NCBI GenBank assembly: GCA_003550325.1
Contig: QKWP01000831.1
Location: 81,839-145,838, forward strand
Direction of reading: 5' to 3'
From: Gigaspora rosea
Lineage: Eukaryota > Glomeromycota > Glomeromycetes > Diversisporales > Gigasporaceae
DNA length: 64,000 nt
A program made the position numbers and the translations under genes. Every line of letters starts with the position of its first letter. The stretch's first letter is position 1. Below the pieces are notes generated by a model. That model was not told the origin of the DNA. It made no database searches and saw only the letters and a list, made by a program, of their open reading frames with translations. Of this stretch, positions 52,660 to 64,000 are shown one piece after another.

Positions 52660-55526
52660 AGTGGAAAGCAGATTCTGAGAGAACGATAACCTATCTTTTT
52701 CATAACCTAATAATAGGTATAAAATCCCTTTAGCAGAGGTATTTAAACATTTGATCTCAGAGTGGTTTATAAGACTTAATAGCATAGGGCTAGCAGCTGA
52801 CGTCACAATGTTAAAACTAAGGAAAGCCCAATTGAATTTCATCTTAGCAGACCCTATATAGCAACTAGAGGAGAAAAAGTTGTCTGAACTAAGTTGGATA
52901 TATAATCTGAACACTACTATCCTTGCTGAGACCAAGAAACTGAGTATAAACATCAGGAGTAGCCTAATTGAAGATAATTAGAAAATCTTGGCCAATTGGA
53001 ATAAAAGCAAAGAAATTAAAAAGATCCTGAAAGAAAATAATTGAAGAGGAAACATAAAAAGCCTGAAGGACCTTGAAATATGGTCAACAGAACAAATAAC
53101 AATACATGAGAGCTTTTCCTTACTATCCTGGCAATAGTTAAAAAAATTGAGAAACCTTAGCCCCAAGAGAAAAATTCTGAATTGGTTTAAAAAACTGGAA
53201 GAAATTATCATTTTAGGTAATATCACAAAAAAAGTAAAATTACAATACCAAAACACAAGCATGAGTCGCAAACTATTTCATAAGGAGCACAGACTAATCT
53301 ATGGAAAAAGAAAAAAAGATTAGTTTTAGAATATTTAAATGAAACTAATAGACCTTTTATAGGCAGAGTAGAAAATAAAAGTCAAACTCCCTTAATAGAA
53401 ATTTCTAAATAGGAAAAAAATGAAAAAGAAAATAAGGAAGAAGCCATAAACAACCCAAAGAAGGTGAGAATCAGATATAAAGGATCAAGTAAAAGTCTAA
53501 AGATAGATAAAAGAAAACTAGAGAACATAGGCAAATGGGTAAAACATAGTACAAATAGCTAAAACCTTTTAATACAGAAAAGGAAACTATAGAAAATCAC
53601 TTGCACTAGAAGTACAACTCCGATATAACTTACCAAATCACAAGCTCAGGATGTTATAAGGATTGAAAGCTAAGAAAAAAGAAATATTCTTAGGTCAGTT
53701 AGTAATTCACAGAAGAGAAAGGAATTCCTGGAAAAGAACGCATCAGAAAAGAAGATTTCATTTAATACAGATGGCTCACTTGAAGATGGTTTAATAGATA
53801 GATATAGTGGAGGATATTATAATTCAGATAGATAGTAAAAATAGAGATAAAAGGGAAAATAGAGGGATAGTTCTCATCTACTAGATCGGAATTAGTAGCT
53901 ATTTTAATAGCTCTACTAATTTCACCTTCTAGATGTAAAGTAAAAATCTTTATGGATAGCCAAGTGTCAATATAGATTGTAAGAAACCTAGAAACAAGGC
54001 AAAATTCCTGCACTAGTTCAAGACAAAGAACATAGGCATCATAGAAAAAATAAAGAAGAACATCAAGATAAGGTGAGTAACAAAAATTAGTTGATTTTTT
54101 AGGGGGGAGGGGGTAAAAAAAGTTGAAATTATATATAAGAACCTGACTATTTATATATTAAGAAAGAGGGAGGGGGTAGGCCTCTGATAAAAAATAATTA
54201 GATGATAATTACACTGCCCTAAAGGGATTGGAAATGAAGATAATCAAAGTAAAGGCTCATTCAGAAGATATTTTGAATGAAAGGGCAAATATTTTAGCCA
54301 AAGAAGAGAGAAGGGACACAGAAATCACAAGTCTTTCTGAAGAAGGATCTATAGCAGAAGTGTTTTAACCTTTATGAAACAATAAAAACATTGAAGTCTC
54401 TGTAAGATACTTTATAAAAGAATGGATCAATATATATTTTAAAACAGAGTGGACGTTTATAAGACACAGAAACGATAGTTCCTATCAAGAACATACTCAA
54501 GACAAGGATTGAAAAACATTCAGAGACTTCTGGCATTTAACAAGGAAATAAGAGCACTCACCAAAAAAAATCATGGAAAATGGGTCTTCAGAGTCAAAAC
54601 AGTGAACTGACTTCTCTTTACTTTACTCAAGAGAAAAAGAGACTATGTAAACCTATACCTGGTTATAACTTGTCCAAGATGTACAGAAAGCTTTGAACAT
54701 TTTACTAACTGCAAAGTCGACATCCCAGTATGAAACAAAAAAGAGGAAGAGATCATCAAAAAAATCTGGTTATCCTTTATCTCTAAAAAAAAATCTAAAA
54801 TAAGCCCATATCAACTACAGAGGATTCTTCTAGAACATAATGAATATGATATTGAAAGAAAAAAAAATTGGCAAGAGGCATTCTTCTATTAAGGATCTGA
54901 ACAACCCTAGAGTAGTTTAATATCAGGAAAAAAACAATTGCCAATATACTCATTCTTTGGTTAAACAAATAGATGACTATGTTTCAGAAAGATGTATAAA
55001 AAGAAAGATGTGAAAGAATCGTCGAATAGAAAAGGGATATGGGGATTACCGCTAAAGAAAAAAGGCACATATTAAAGAAAGGAAAACCAACTATAGCAAT
55101 TAAAAGAGGAAGGAAAAGAAAGAAAAAAAATGAGAATCATCAGGATAAAATATCTAGTAGGGTTTCTAAAATAGGGAGTCAAAATCGTGAAATAACAAAA
55201 GAGGAAAAAGAGTAGGTGGAATGTAGATAATTAGTTGTAGAAGAGTTAGATTATTGAATAAATACAGGTTTAAGGAGTTGGTGGAACCCATCTAAGTAGA
55301 TCATGACCGGCTGTAAAACCGTGTCCGAGATCTGACTAATATAGGAGGCATAAACCTATTTAGACAGTGAGATGAATTCTACTTTGGCAAGTCATACACA
55401 GGTACCACAGTAACCGGGTGAGCCATACTTTAATTGTAAGATACAAGGTATCAGAATGGAGTTAACATTTGCATATATAACGTATTCTTTGAAATAAATT
55501 ATGATATAATTGTCAAAAAAAAAAAT
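52660..55526 (+). pseudogene. LINE remnant: RNase H, zinc motif and 3' tail
   Basis: On the plus strand 52750-53330 resembles the region between RT and RNase H (LISEWFIRLNSIGLAAD). At 53757 comes FNTDGSLEDG, near 53880 SSTRSELVAILIALL, near 53950 KIFMDSQVSI, and near 54245 KVKAHSEDILNERANILAKE: the four conserved blocks of RNase H. Near 54665 TCPRCTESFEHFTNCKV is the terminal zinc motif. The tail has GTAACCGGGTGAGCC (55410), an AAATAAA near 55493 and an A-run at 55516-55526. Frequent stops and frame changes make it inactive; 5'-truncated. Confidence 0.72.
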
Positions 55527-55569
55527 TATATTATTTCAATAAATTTTTAAAAATTTTTTTTAAAAAAAA

Positions 55570-56020
55570 GTAGTATACATGTATATATGTGTATATATGA
55601 GAATAAAAGTAAATTTTGGTTATTCCTTATTATGGAATAACCTGAAATTTATTTTTTATTTCTACTATCGTTATATTTCAAATTTTAAAAAAAATAAAAA
55701 ATAAAAAAAATAGTAATAAAAAAAAACATCTTTGTTTATTTATTATTTATTGTTTTATTTATTGTTTTTCTTTTTGTGTTCTTACCAGCAGGTAAGTATC
55801 ATAGTTATAATTTTGGAGATTATTGCAGATTATAATAAGTAGTACCTATTATAATTTGCGAACGATTTACTTTTTAAAAATTTGTACAGATTTTTGAACA
55901 AAAAATTTGTAAAAATCTGCAAAAATCTAAATTTTGAAAATTTTTGTAATTTTTTAAACAAGATTCTGCACTTATTCAATAAATTTGAAGATCACTACAG
56001 ATTATTAATGTTTTTAATTT
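55570..56020. repeat. Inverted copy of the repeat at 9757-10380
   Basis: GAATAAAAGTAAATTTTGG, TGTTCTTACCAGCAGGTAAG, TTTTGGAGATTATTGCAGAT and GATTCTGCACTTATTC occur in reverse order and orientation to 9780-10380. Only one of the two tandem units is present here. Confidence 0.6.
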
Positions 56021-56027
56021 TCTGATA

Positions 56028-58322
56028 AGGGTTTTTCTATTCATCTCTGGCCAGAGATATATAACATATATATCTCTGGCCTTTTAGCCAATCAAATAAC
56101 GAGAAAATCACATGATTAAACTTCATGTGTTAATCCTGATCGCTGGTCAAAGGTCGAATGCCATGCCATACCATTACCGGATCCGGATAGATAAGTATTG
56201 GCACAATCATTTTTGATAATCAGTTTGTTTTTTTTTCTTTCGCGTTCGCTTTCACGTTCGCTTTCACTTTCTTTGCTTATAATTTTTTTTTTTTTATTTA
56301 GATTGCCGCCTTTCGTCATTTTGTACAATTATTGGTGTCGCCTTGGTGTCGTCGTTGGTGTCGCAGTTGGTGTCGTCGTTACTGGTCTTTACTGATTCTT
56401 TTTTTCTTGGAGCATGTTCCCGGGGTTTTGCATCGCCGTTTTTGGTGAATCTTTAGCTTTTTTTTTTCTGCATTTTGTAATTTATCTTCTTTACTAACCT
56501 TTTCTTCTTTTCTTTTATGCGTTCTTGGAGTATGTTCCTGCATCGTTCTGGTGAGTCTCCGGTTTCCTTTTCTTGCGTTATGTGATTTCCTTGAACTTCC
56601 TGAGGTCTTTTTTTTCCTTCGACTTTTGGAAAACGTTCTTTGGGTCTTGCGTCGTTTATAGAGAGTCTTCGGTTTCCTTATTTGCGTTTTGTGGTTTTTC
56701 TTCGATATTTTTCCTGGGGTCTTGTGTCGTTTCTGGTGAGTACCTAGCTTCCCTTTTTTGCGTTTGTAGTTTTCTTTGACTTTCTTGGAGCATATCTCTT
56801 TGTTACTTGTGAATTTCTGGCTTCCCTTTTTGTATTTTGTAGTTTTCTTTGTGTTCTCGGGCGTCTTTTCTAGGGAGTTTCCGGTTTCCTTATTTGCGTT
56901 TTGTAGCGGCACGTTCCTGGTCTGGTGTTGGTTCTGGTAAGTCTCTGGCTTACGTTTTTTGTTTTTTGAGTTTTTTTTTTGATGCATGTTTTTCCTGGGG
57001 TCTTGTATCATTTTTGTAGTTTTTCGTTGCATTCCTGGAGCATGTTCCTGAGGTCTTTGTGTCGTTTCTAATGAGTCTCCGGTTTCTTATTTGTGTTTTG
57101 TAGTTTTTTCTTTCGATATTCTTGAAGTATGTTCCTGGGTCTTGTGTCGTTTTTGTGAGTCTCTGGCTTCCCTTTTTTTGTGGTTTGTATATTATTCGGC
57201 ATTATTGGTGCACATTACTAGGAACTTGCATCGTTTCTGATGAGTTTCTGGTTTCTTTTTTTGTGTTTGTAGGTTTTTGTGTATTTCTTTATTAACCTAT
57301 TCTTATCAGGTATGATTTCGCCGTTGGAGTCATCGATGTTGGGGTTATTAGAATCGACGTTGGAATCGGTATGTTTGTTATTTTTTATTTTTTTTTTGTA
57401 TATTTACTGGTTTTTTTCCTTATATATTCATTAATTTTTCTTCTTCCAAGTGTGAATTTCGCCGTTGGAGTCGTCGATTCTGGAATCTTTATAGTTTCTT
57501 AGGGTCGTCGTTGGAATTGGGGTACATTTGTTACTTTATTTTTTTTTTTTTTATATTACCGGAGGGTTTTTTTTCTTCCATATTCATTAACTTTCTTCAA
57601 TTTCGCCGTTGGAGTCGTCGATTCTGGAGTCTTTAGAGTTATTATAATCGTCGTTGGAATTCGGGTATGCTTTTTATTTGTTTTTTTTTTTGTATCTTAC
57701 CGGGGTTTTTTTCCTTCTATATTCATTGACTTTACTTCTTCCAGGTGTGAATTTCGCCGTTGGAGTCGTCGATTCTGGAGTCTTTAGAGTTGTCATTAAC
57801 GGAGTTTTAGATTTTGCGTTGCTTATTACTAACTTTCACTCTTCCAGGTTTGATTTCGTCGAACCGTTTTGTTGGATTAGTTTGGGTTTTGCAATAGTTG
57901 CACGATTTTGTAGTTCGTTTCTTACGAGTTTGTAGTTCGTTTCTTTGCACCTGTTTTTTTTTTTTTAATCGTTATAAGTGACGAAAATATAATGTAAATA
58001 TAATAAAATAAACTCAAAAGAATTAAATAATCGATGATTTTGGGGCATCATTGGTGAAGGGTTGCCGTGTAATAATGCCTAAAGAAAATTTTTCGTATAA
58101 AAAAAACTTCAAATATTTTTCTTGTAATTGAATTTGATTGGTCGGTCCGTGGCGAAAATGTCAAGCCCGTAAAGTGAGGTCGGATATCGGGTTGCACAAG
58201 CCCTTCCGACTAATCGGCGATACAAAAAAATGGGTCACGTGACCTTCGCTTATTTTAATTGGCTAATAGGCCAGAGATATATAGTTTATATATTTCTGGC
58301 CAGAGATGAATAGAAAAACCCT
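56028..58322. mobile_element. 2.3-kb TIR element with degenerate internal repeats
   Basis: The ends AGGGTTTTTCTATTCATCTC and GAGATGAATAGAAAAACCCT continue as TGGCCAGAGATATATA, with TCTGATA duplicated at 56021-56027 and 58323-58329. The interior has about ten units of ~85 bp (56400-57280) with TCTGGTGAGTCTC, GGCTTCC and GCGTTTTGTAG, then about three ~145-bp units (57300-57900) with TTCGCCGTTGGAGTCGTCGA. The 217-codon minus-strand frame at 57032-56379 is a translation of the repeat (Lys/Thr/Asn-rich) and probably not a gene. Confidence 0.75.
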
Positions 58323-58539
58323 TCTGATAAAAGTCTTATAATTCACTAAATTTTTATTAATTAATTCTAACTTAATGTACTAAGTAAACTTGTTTATTAC
58401 CTAAAAATATATTAAATTGGTAGTATTTGTTTTATTTTACTTAAAATTTGGAGAAAAGATACTTAAATTTGACTTTTTGATTAAAATTAAAAATTATGCA
58501 TCTATTTTTTAAATTTCAAAACTATTCTGCTAAACCTCC

Positions 58540-58612
58540 AGGTTGATAGCATAGTAGTTATACTCTGAGGTTACAAATCAAGAGGTTGTTAGTTCAAATC
58601 TCTCTAGAGATG
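58540..58612 (+). ncRNA. tRNA-like sequence, probable SINE head
   Basis: A box A-like TAGCATAGTAGTTA at 58547-58560 and a box B-like GTTAGTTCAAATCTC at 58588-58602 have the spacing of a tRNA internal promoter, with an anticodon-stem-like CTCTGAGG...CAAGAG between. Acceptor and T stems pair poorly, so it is not a functional tRNA. The sequence after it up to about 58990 has no gene and could be the SINE body. Confidence 0.45.
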
Positions 58613-59011
58613 AAATAATAAAACTAGCCAGTTAGAAAACTAAAACACTGTGGAAAAACAGTGACCCAGAACATTTCCAAATAGATTTAATTAGGCAGTC
58701 ATTATCTTGAAAATTTGTGGCAGTAAGATAAAACATGTTAGAACACCAATTTGGAATAACAAAAATCACAAAACATAATATGAGACCCAATTCTGAATAT
58801 ATGTGATACTACATGAACTTGTGGTGCCCTTTTAGACCTAAATAGGTAAAATCTCTATACGGTTTTGCTCTTGGTGGAACAATATTTAAATTTGGCTTAT
58901 CTGTAAGCTAGTATAGTGGGCTGTATTTAGGTGCAATTAGAAATAACCAGATGAAGTCTGGTTTAAAAACAGTAATAGTTAATATATATAATTTTCAGAT
59001 ACATAAATCTA

Positions 59012-59633
59012 TCCCTTACTTTGTAGAGGTTCGCAAGCAAATTTGCCTGTATAATTACTATAAATATACCTTTGATCTAGTTTTTTAATCATTTAAGATA
59101 TTTAAATAAAATTTGGTATTATAATATTTAAGAACAAGGATTATATTTTTGAATTATTTAAAAAGTTTATGTTGCTTATAAGCTGAAAATATTAAATTTT
59201 AAAGAAATTTTTTAACCAAAAAAATATTTTACAATATCTTGGCGAATTCTTTAAATATTGGTTTTAATAATATAGTTTCTTATACAACTTTGTAGTACTT
59301 TCATTATTTGACTTTAAATGATTTACTTGTAAAAATTAGGACTTGTATTAGAAGTGAAAATTTTTTTTATAGACGGGAACATATAAAATTTGAGAAAACC
59401 TAAAGAAAAAATTCTATAGTAAAAGTTCAAAAACAAAAACTTTAAACTTTTATTACACCAAAGTTTTTTAATAATTTTAAAAAAAATTTATAATAAAGTT
59501 GATAAAACAGAACTAATATTATATTTTTTACTTAGAAAGTATATAGCTAAAATTAATATTTAAGATTTTATTTAAAAAATTTAAAATTTTAAAATTTTCG
59601 CAGACAAATATGCTTGTATAACAAATTAAGGGA
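59012..59633. mobile_element. TCCCTTA-ended element (copy 2, inverted)
   Basis: Reverse-complement copy of 42792-43435, 622 bp, with TA at 59010-59011 and 59634-59635. The two copies differ by scattered changes and short indels. Confidence 0.75.
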
Positions 59634-59639
59634 TACAAA

Positions 59640-60155
59640 ACTTAAGCAAGGGTGAAACCCATCAAAAAGTATTAAAAAAACTATTCTGCTGATTAGATGT
59701 ATTTTTAGATGCTAAACAAGTTTGCTTAATGCATAAAGTTAGAATTAATTAATAAAAATTTGTGAATTGTAAGATTTTATAGAATTCTATTAATAAAATT
59801 CTACAAAATCTTATGATTCATATGATTTTACTAATTAATTTTAACTTAATACACTAAGTAAACTTATTTAGCATCTAAAAATATATTAAATTAGTAGTAT
59901 TGTTTTTATTTTACTTAAAATTTGGAAAAAAATACTTAAATTTAGCTTTTTGGATCAAAAATCCAAACTTATAAATTTATTCTTTAAATTTCAAATAAAA
60001 TAAAAATAATTTTCTGATTTGTTGTATTTTTAGGTGCTAACCATACTGGCACTATGTTTTGTCTTTGTTAGTGCTGAACTATACTATATTTCATATTTTA
60101 TAACGTATTGTTAAATGAACTAGTATAGTAGTATAGGATTAAAATTAAAAAGATA
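59640..60155. other. AT-rich stretch related to 58330-58540
   Basis: TTAGATGCTAAACAAGTTTG, ATTAATTAATAAAAATTTG and AAAATTTGGAGAAAA-like segments recur between 58330-58520 and 59690-60000, so part of this is a diverged repeat. No gene. Confidence 0.45.
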
Positions 60156-60160
60156 AATGT

Positions 60161-60340
60161 AGGACCCCAAAATATACATAGATAGGTCAAGTATTAGTTT
60201 GCTTATTTTTTGGTGTTTTTTATACAGATCTTTTCTATTTGTGGTAATTTTTTTGCTTATTTTTGAAGTTTTTTCTGCAGATCTTTTATTTTTGGTAATT
60301 TAATAATAAACCTGATCTATTTATGTATATTTCAGGTCCT
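60161..60340. mobile_element. AGGACCCCG-family MITE (180 bp)
   Basis: Ends AGGACCCCAAAATATACATA and TATGTATATTTCAGGTCCT; flanking 8-mers ATAAATGT and ATAAAGGT match at 7 of 8. Third copy of the family. Confidence 0.85.
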
Positions 60341-60344
60341 ATAA

Positions 60345-62320
60345 AGGTAGATTTAGCAACAAGGTTAGGATTAAAATTAATAGTAGCATGGAGTAGAGTT
60401 GGGTTAAAGAGAAATTATAAACATTTATCAGTATTGATAGTTCAGAATCTCTGATTATCAGTTGGTTTTGATAATTAAAATATTCTTTGAATACAAAATT
60501 AGTGAATAATATATAATAATATTTAAAAGAGTATTAATAATTGTAAGGTGCTATATAAAAATTTTTTAAAAAACATACTCTAATTTTCTCTTTAAAAATT
60601 TAGCTTCTAATCTTTTGTACATCAAGAAGCTAAGTCTTATTTGGAATTTATTGAAGTTTTATAAAAATGACCAGGAATTTGTATATATTTGTTCTAAAAA
60701 ATAGAAAACGACAATGGACCAATAATTTAAAGAAAATCAAACTGCATTTTTTTGAAATTTTATTATATAAGTGCCTATATAATACTACTACAATCAGATT
60801 CTAATTTGTAACTTTCTAAGCCCGTTTTATAAAAAAATCCAACTATTATATCATATACATATAGTTTTTTTCTTTTTAACTATTATATATTGATAGATTC
60901 TGCTAAAGACTGTAATTTGAATTAGTATGTTGATTTAGAAATGTTAAATATACTTAAGCTTTATGTAAGATCAATACCTTTTTTCTGGTAGTTAATTTTG
61001 ATAAAACTTGTGACTGTACATGGCTTCTCTTTTGGTATCTATTATATTTTACTACCTTCAGCAATTAATTTAGAAAAGGAAAAGCATATAAAAGGGCTAA
61101 AAAATAAACATCAAAACAGTTTAAATAATTTCTTATAGATGTTAACAATTAATATAATATCTATAAATAATAATTAATTTAAGTAATATTCCATGTTCTA
61201 AAAATATAATTTAAAACTATATATCATTATTCATTAAAATTTACTTCCTGATTTTGTGTAATAGTGTTGTGCAGCTACCTTATTTTTACTATTCATTCTT
61301 TCTTTTTAGATTTTTTAAGTGTAAAGAAAGTTTGTTAAATGCTTAAAATAAATCATCCAATTTACAATTTATTCGTGATATTGTGTAGTTTGTGATATTT
61401 TGCTTATTAATTTAATAAAATAAGATATATATGAATCTTTATTTTCATTATTTAATAAAAGTAAAGTGAAAAAGACTGCATTAAAAAAGAATGATTACAG
61501 AAAACATTAGCTTATCGCAATAAAAACAGTATATAATTGAGATATAGCAATTCAAAAATAAGATGACTAATAATGTATAATAGTTATATCCTGAGCAATT
61601 GGGTATAAGCAAAAATTTTATTTCTACTTATACACATAGCACCCAGGGTATAAAAAAAGATCAACAATTATAAATATATGATCTAATGGATATTATTTAA
61701 TAGAAAATTAATAGGAACTACTACATCAGAAGTACTAGTGATATTTCACTTTTGTTTGTAAATAATATTAATTTAATAAATATTTAGTTAAAACTTTTTT
61801 ATCAATAAAATATTTTGGCAGGTTTTGGAATGAATGATTTGAAGAGTATTAGGAAATGGTAAATAAGTATGGGTCATTTTGTCACTTCTGATATATCATA
61901 TATTAATATAGCAAGTTAAAAATATTTATAAATAATATTTTATTTAATAATTGTTATTTTAAATATATCTTTTGGGAAAGTATATATTATAATATCAAGC
62001 TACAAATATAAATTTATTGTATAAAAATTAAATATTTTTTATTGTTAATTTATATATTAAAAAATAAATTGTTGTATTTTTTTTTTATTATAATACAAAC
62101 TATATTTTTTTATAAAAAAAAATAATTCTAGTGATATTTTTGTATATATAATAAAAATTTTATAAAATTTAAAATATTTGTTATTAATATAGTTTATAGG
62201 TTAAAAACTAGTAAATATAATAAATATACTAATTTTTAGTATAATATATACTTATATGACAAATTAATAAAATTTATAATCAATAAATGTTTAGTTAATA
62301 TCAGTTTAAAATTAGAGTTT
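60345..62320. other. Very AT-rich stretch without recognised features
   Basis: No coding frame, RNA gene or clear element end was seen on either strand. Confidence 0.5.
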
Positions 62321-62328
62321 AAAGGATT

Positions 62329-62766
62329 CATATGCTCTGATTTTTGGAATTTATAAAAAAGCTTATTTTTTTAAAACTTTAAGGCTATATAATTTTTGAT
62401 ATACTGGTCCATTTTAAATGGTTTTACTACCAAAATGTTCATCTCTTGGAGATGATTTCAACAAGCCCAAAATCATAAAAATCCAATCACAGGATCATGA
62501 AAAATGCACTGTCAAATAGGTATGCACCTAAAATTGGTTTGATCTATGTTAAACCAATTTCAGGTGCGTCACCTATTTGATAGCACATTTTCTTATGACT
62601 CTGTAATTGGATTTTTATGATTTTGGGCTCATTGGAATCGTCTTAAAGAGACAAACAGTTTGGTAGTAAGATCATTTAAAATGGACTAGTAGATCAAAAA
62701 TTATTTAGCTTAAAAGGTTTAAAAAAATAAGCTTTTTTTATAAATTCCAAAAATCGGAGCATATGT
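62329..62766. mobile_element. Foldback element, single palindromic unit (438 bp)
   Basis: The arms from CATATGCTCTGATTTTTGG to its complement pair around a centre near 62547. The arms carry TTTACTACCAAAATG, CAAGCCCAAAATCATAAAAA and TCCAATCACAGGATCAT, the same modules as in 36809-37580 and 37815-39420. Confidence 0.75.
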
Positions 62767-62769
62767 ATT

Positions 62770-64000
62770 TTATATATATATATATGCATATAAAATTTTT
62801 AAAATTTAAAAATATATTGATTTTATAACTTTTTTTAACCTAAAATAGGTATTATTTTTACTATATAAAATAGTAGTAAATTAGTTTAAATTAGTATTAT
62901 AAATTATACTATAACTTTTTTTCTACATAATAACCTTATTTGAAATTTTGTAGGTTTGTTCTTGATAGTTACACCAAGGCACTTGCGAATTATCACAAAA
63001 ATATACTTGATTTTGATTGGGTAAATTTTAAAAATACTAGAAATTTTAATTTTTTAATTTTTTTATTTTAAAAATTAAACACTTTTAAAAATTTTTTAAA
63101 TTAATAATTTATAGAATTTTTTTTTATAAATAAATTATATATATGTTTAATATTATATATAATTATTTTTAAAATTTTAATTCATAAAAATCAAAACTTT
63201 ATTATATAATAACTTTGAACTATTAATTTTTTCGTTCAGAAGTGATGAGATTACTCGCAGACTAAATTAATGCGAATGAAATGATTTGAAGGGTACAGGT
63301 AATGTTAAATAAGTATCTACGAATAAGTATTTATGAATTTGTGAACATTATTTATGAGCGTGATTAGTTTTTAAATTCTACAATCTAATAAACTATTTTT
63401 AAACTGCTGTTGCGGCTACGAAACTGAAACAAGGATTTTGCGCAAAAGATCATTAAATCCTTGTTAGACTGCAAAGCCGAAAACGAAGGCCCTTACTCTG
63501 CAGCTCCAGACAAGGAGACGAAGACAAAATATTTTGAACTTCCACTGCAACTGCGAAGCCAAAAAAAAGGTCACTACAGTGCTGCTGCTGTGAAGACAAA
63601 AACAAAGGGCCCTTGCGCTACCTTTACAGTCAAATAAAGATAATATCTTTAAATTTAACACACCTCAGCAGTATTTATACCTACCCGATAATATTCATCT
63701 TACATGTAAACTTATTTGCTCTTATTCATACATCAATAAAAAAAGCTTTGTTATCCAAAGTTTATTACTAAAATTATATCATATGTAGATCCACTTCATT
63801 ATTTAATGTTAACCTGCCATAAACTTTACCTTCTTTACTTACATAATCTCATTCCATAAACGATTATGCACCCTACAAGACTCACTGCATTTGCCCGTCG
63901 CATTTGTTGTTAATATTAGTAATCGCTATTTAATGGTAAATCAAATTGCGTATTACAATGATTCATCATAATATATTATAATCCAACATTATTAATCAAA
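62770..64000. other. AT-rich stretch without a convincing gene
   Basis: The region 63400-63620 has higher GC and a purine-rich GAAGACAAA/CTGCAACTGCGAAGCC-like pattern. A 65-codon minus-strand frame there shows no recognisable domain. Confidence 0.4.

Noticed and set aside
52657-53271. Minus-strand frames over 52657-53271
   Set aside because: They lie antisense to a plus-strand LINE segment with plausible coding character.
56379-57032. 217-residue Lys/Thr/Asn-rich minus-strand frame
   Set aside because: It is the translation of a degenerate ~85-bp T/G-rich tandem repeat; no domain, and the composition follows the repeat.
63464-63661. 65-codon minus-strand frame near the right edge
   Set aside because: Short, Leu/Phe/Cys-rich with no motif; the purine-rich opposite strand suggests low-complexity sequence.

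Overview
The window is AT-rich eukaryotic DNA (many poly-T and poly-A tracts, two assembly gaps at 13218-13560 and 48986-49365) made almost entirely of nested and decaying transposable elements. No ordinary host gene, rRNA or certain tRNA was found. The transposon families (Plavaka/KDZ-type transposase, LINEs with endonuclease, RT, RNase H and a terminal zinc motif, hAT, Tc1/mariner and pogo-type short elements, and a Maverick/Polinton) and the protein wording fit an arbuscular-mycorrhizal (Glomeromycotina) fungus such as a Rhizophagus relative. That assignment is inference from recognised protein families, not from a marker gene.

Layout: 1-227 is the end of an LTR with a 10-bp tandem array. 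231-8824 is a Tc1/mariner-like element that has been invaded repeatedly by hAT-type elements, each with its target duplication. 8827-15858 holds tandem repeats, a 5'-truncated LINE (minus), a pogo-type MITE, a gap and a 551-bp palindrome. 15859-28968 is a 13.1-kb element with 0.88-kb terminal inverted repeats. 29862-34685 is a decayed, intron-bearing, DDE-transposase-like gene (minus) interrupted by small elements and containing a SAP domain and a MazF/PemK-like segment. 34900-43440 is foldback and MITE territory. 43560-47250 is a decayed LINE (minus) split by a pogo MITE and a solo LTR. 47755-52591 is a decayed Plavaka-like gene (minus). 52660-55526 is another LINE remnant (plus). 55530-64000 holds a 2.3-kb TIR element, a tRNA-like SINE head, more repeats and AT-rich DNA without genes.

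The main object is the 13.1-kb element. Its TIRs (starting AG, flanked by TAGAA), a protein-primed-type family B DNA polymerase and a Polinton-type DDE integrase make it a Maverick/Polinton. The usual virion genes (packaging ATPase, adenovirus-type protease, jelly-roll capsids) are not visible. In their place, on the minus strand, are a 686-residue Gag-like protein (coiled coils, capsid-like domain, CCHC zinc knuckle, acidic tail) and an aspartic (retropepsin-like) protease in the -1 frame. The two are joined at an 11-A run that looks like a -1 ribosomal frameshift site. The integrase gene starts 27 bp away on the other strand, so this is not simply a Ty3-type retrotransposon inserted in a Polinton. 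The polymerase gene is broken many times while gag and pro are open throughout.

Most nonsense codons across the window sit where CGA (Arg), CAA/CAG (Gln) or TGG (Trp) would be expected. This fits C-to-T decay on both strands, and one case is shown directly by comparing the two copies of a gene in the TIRs.
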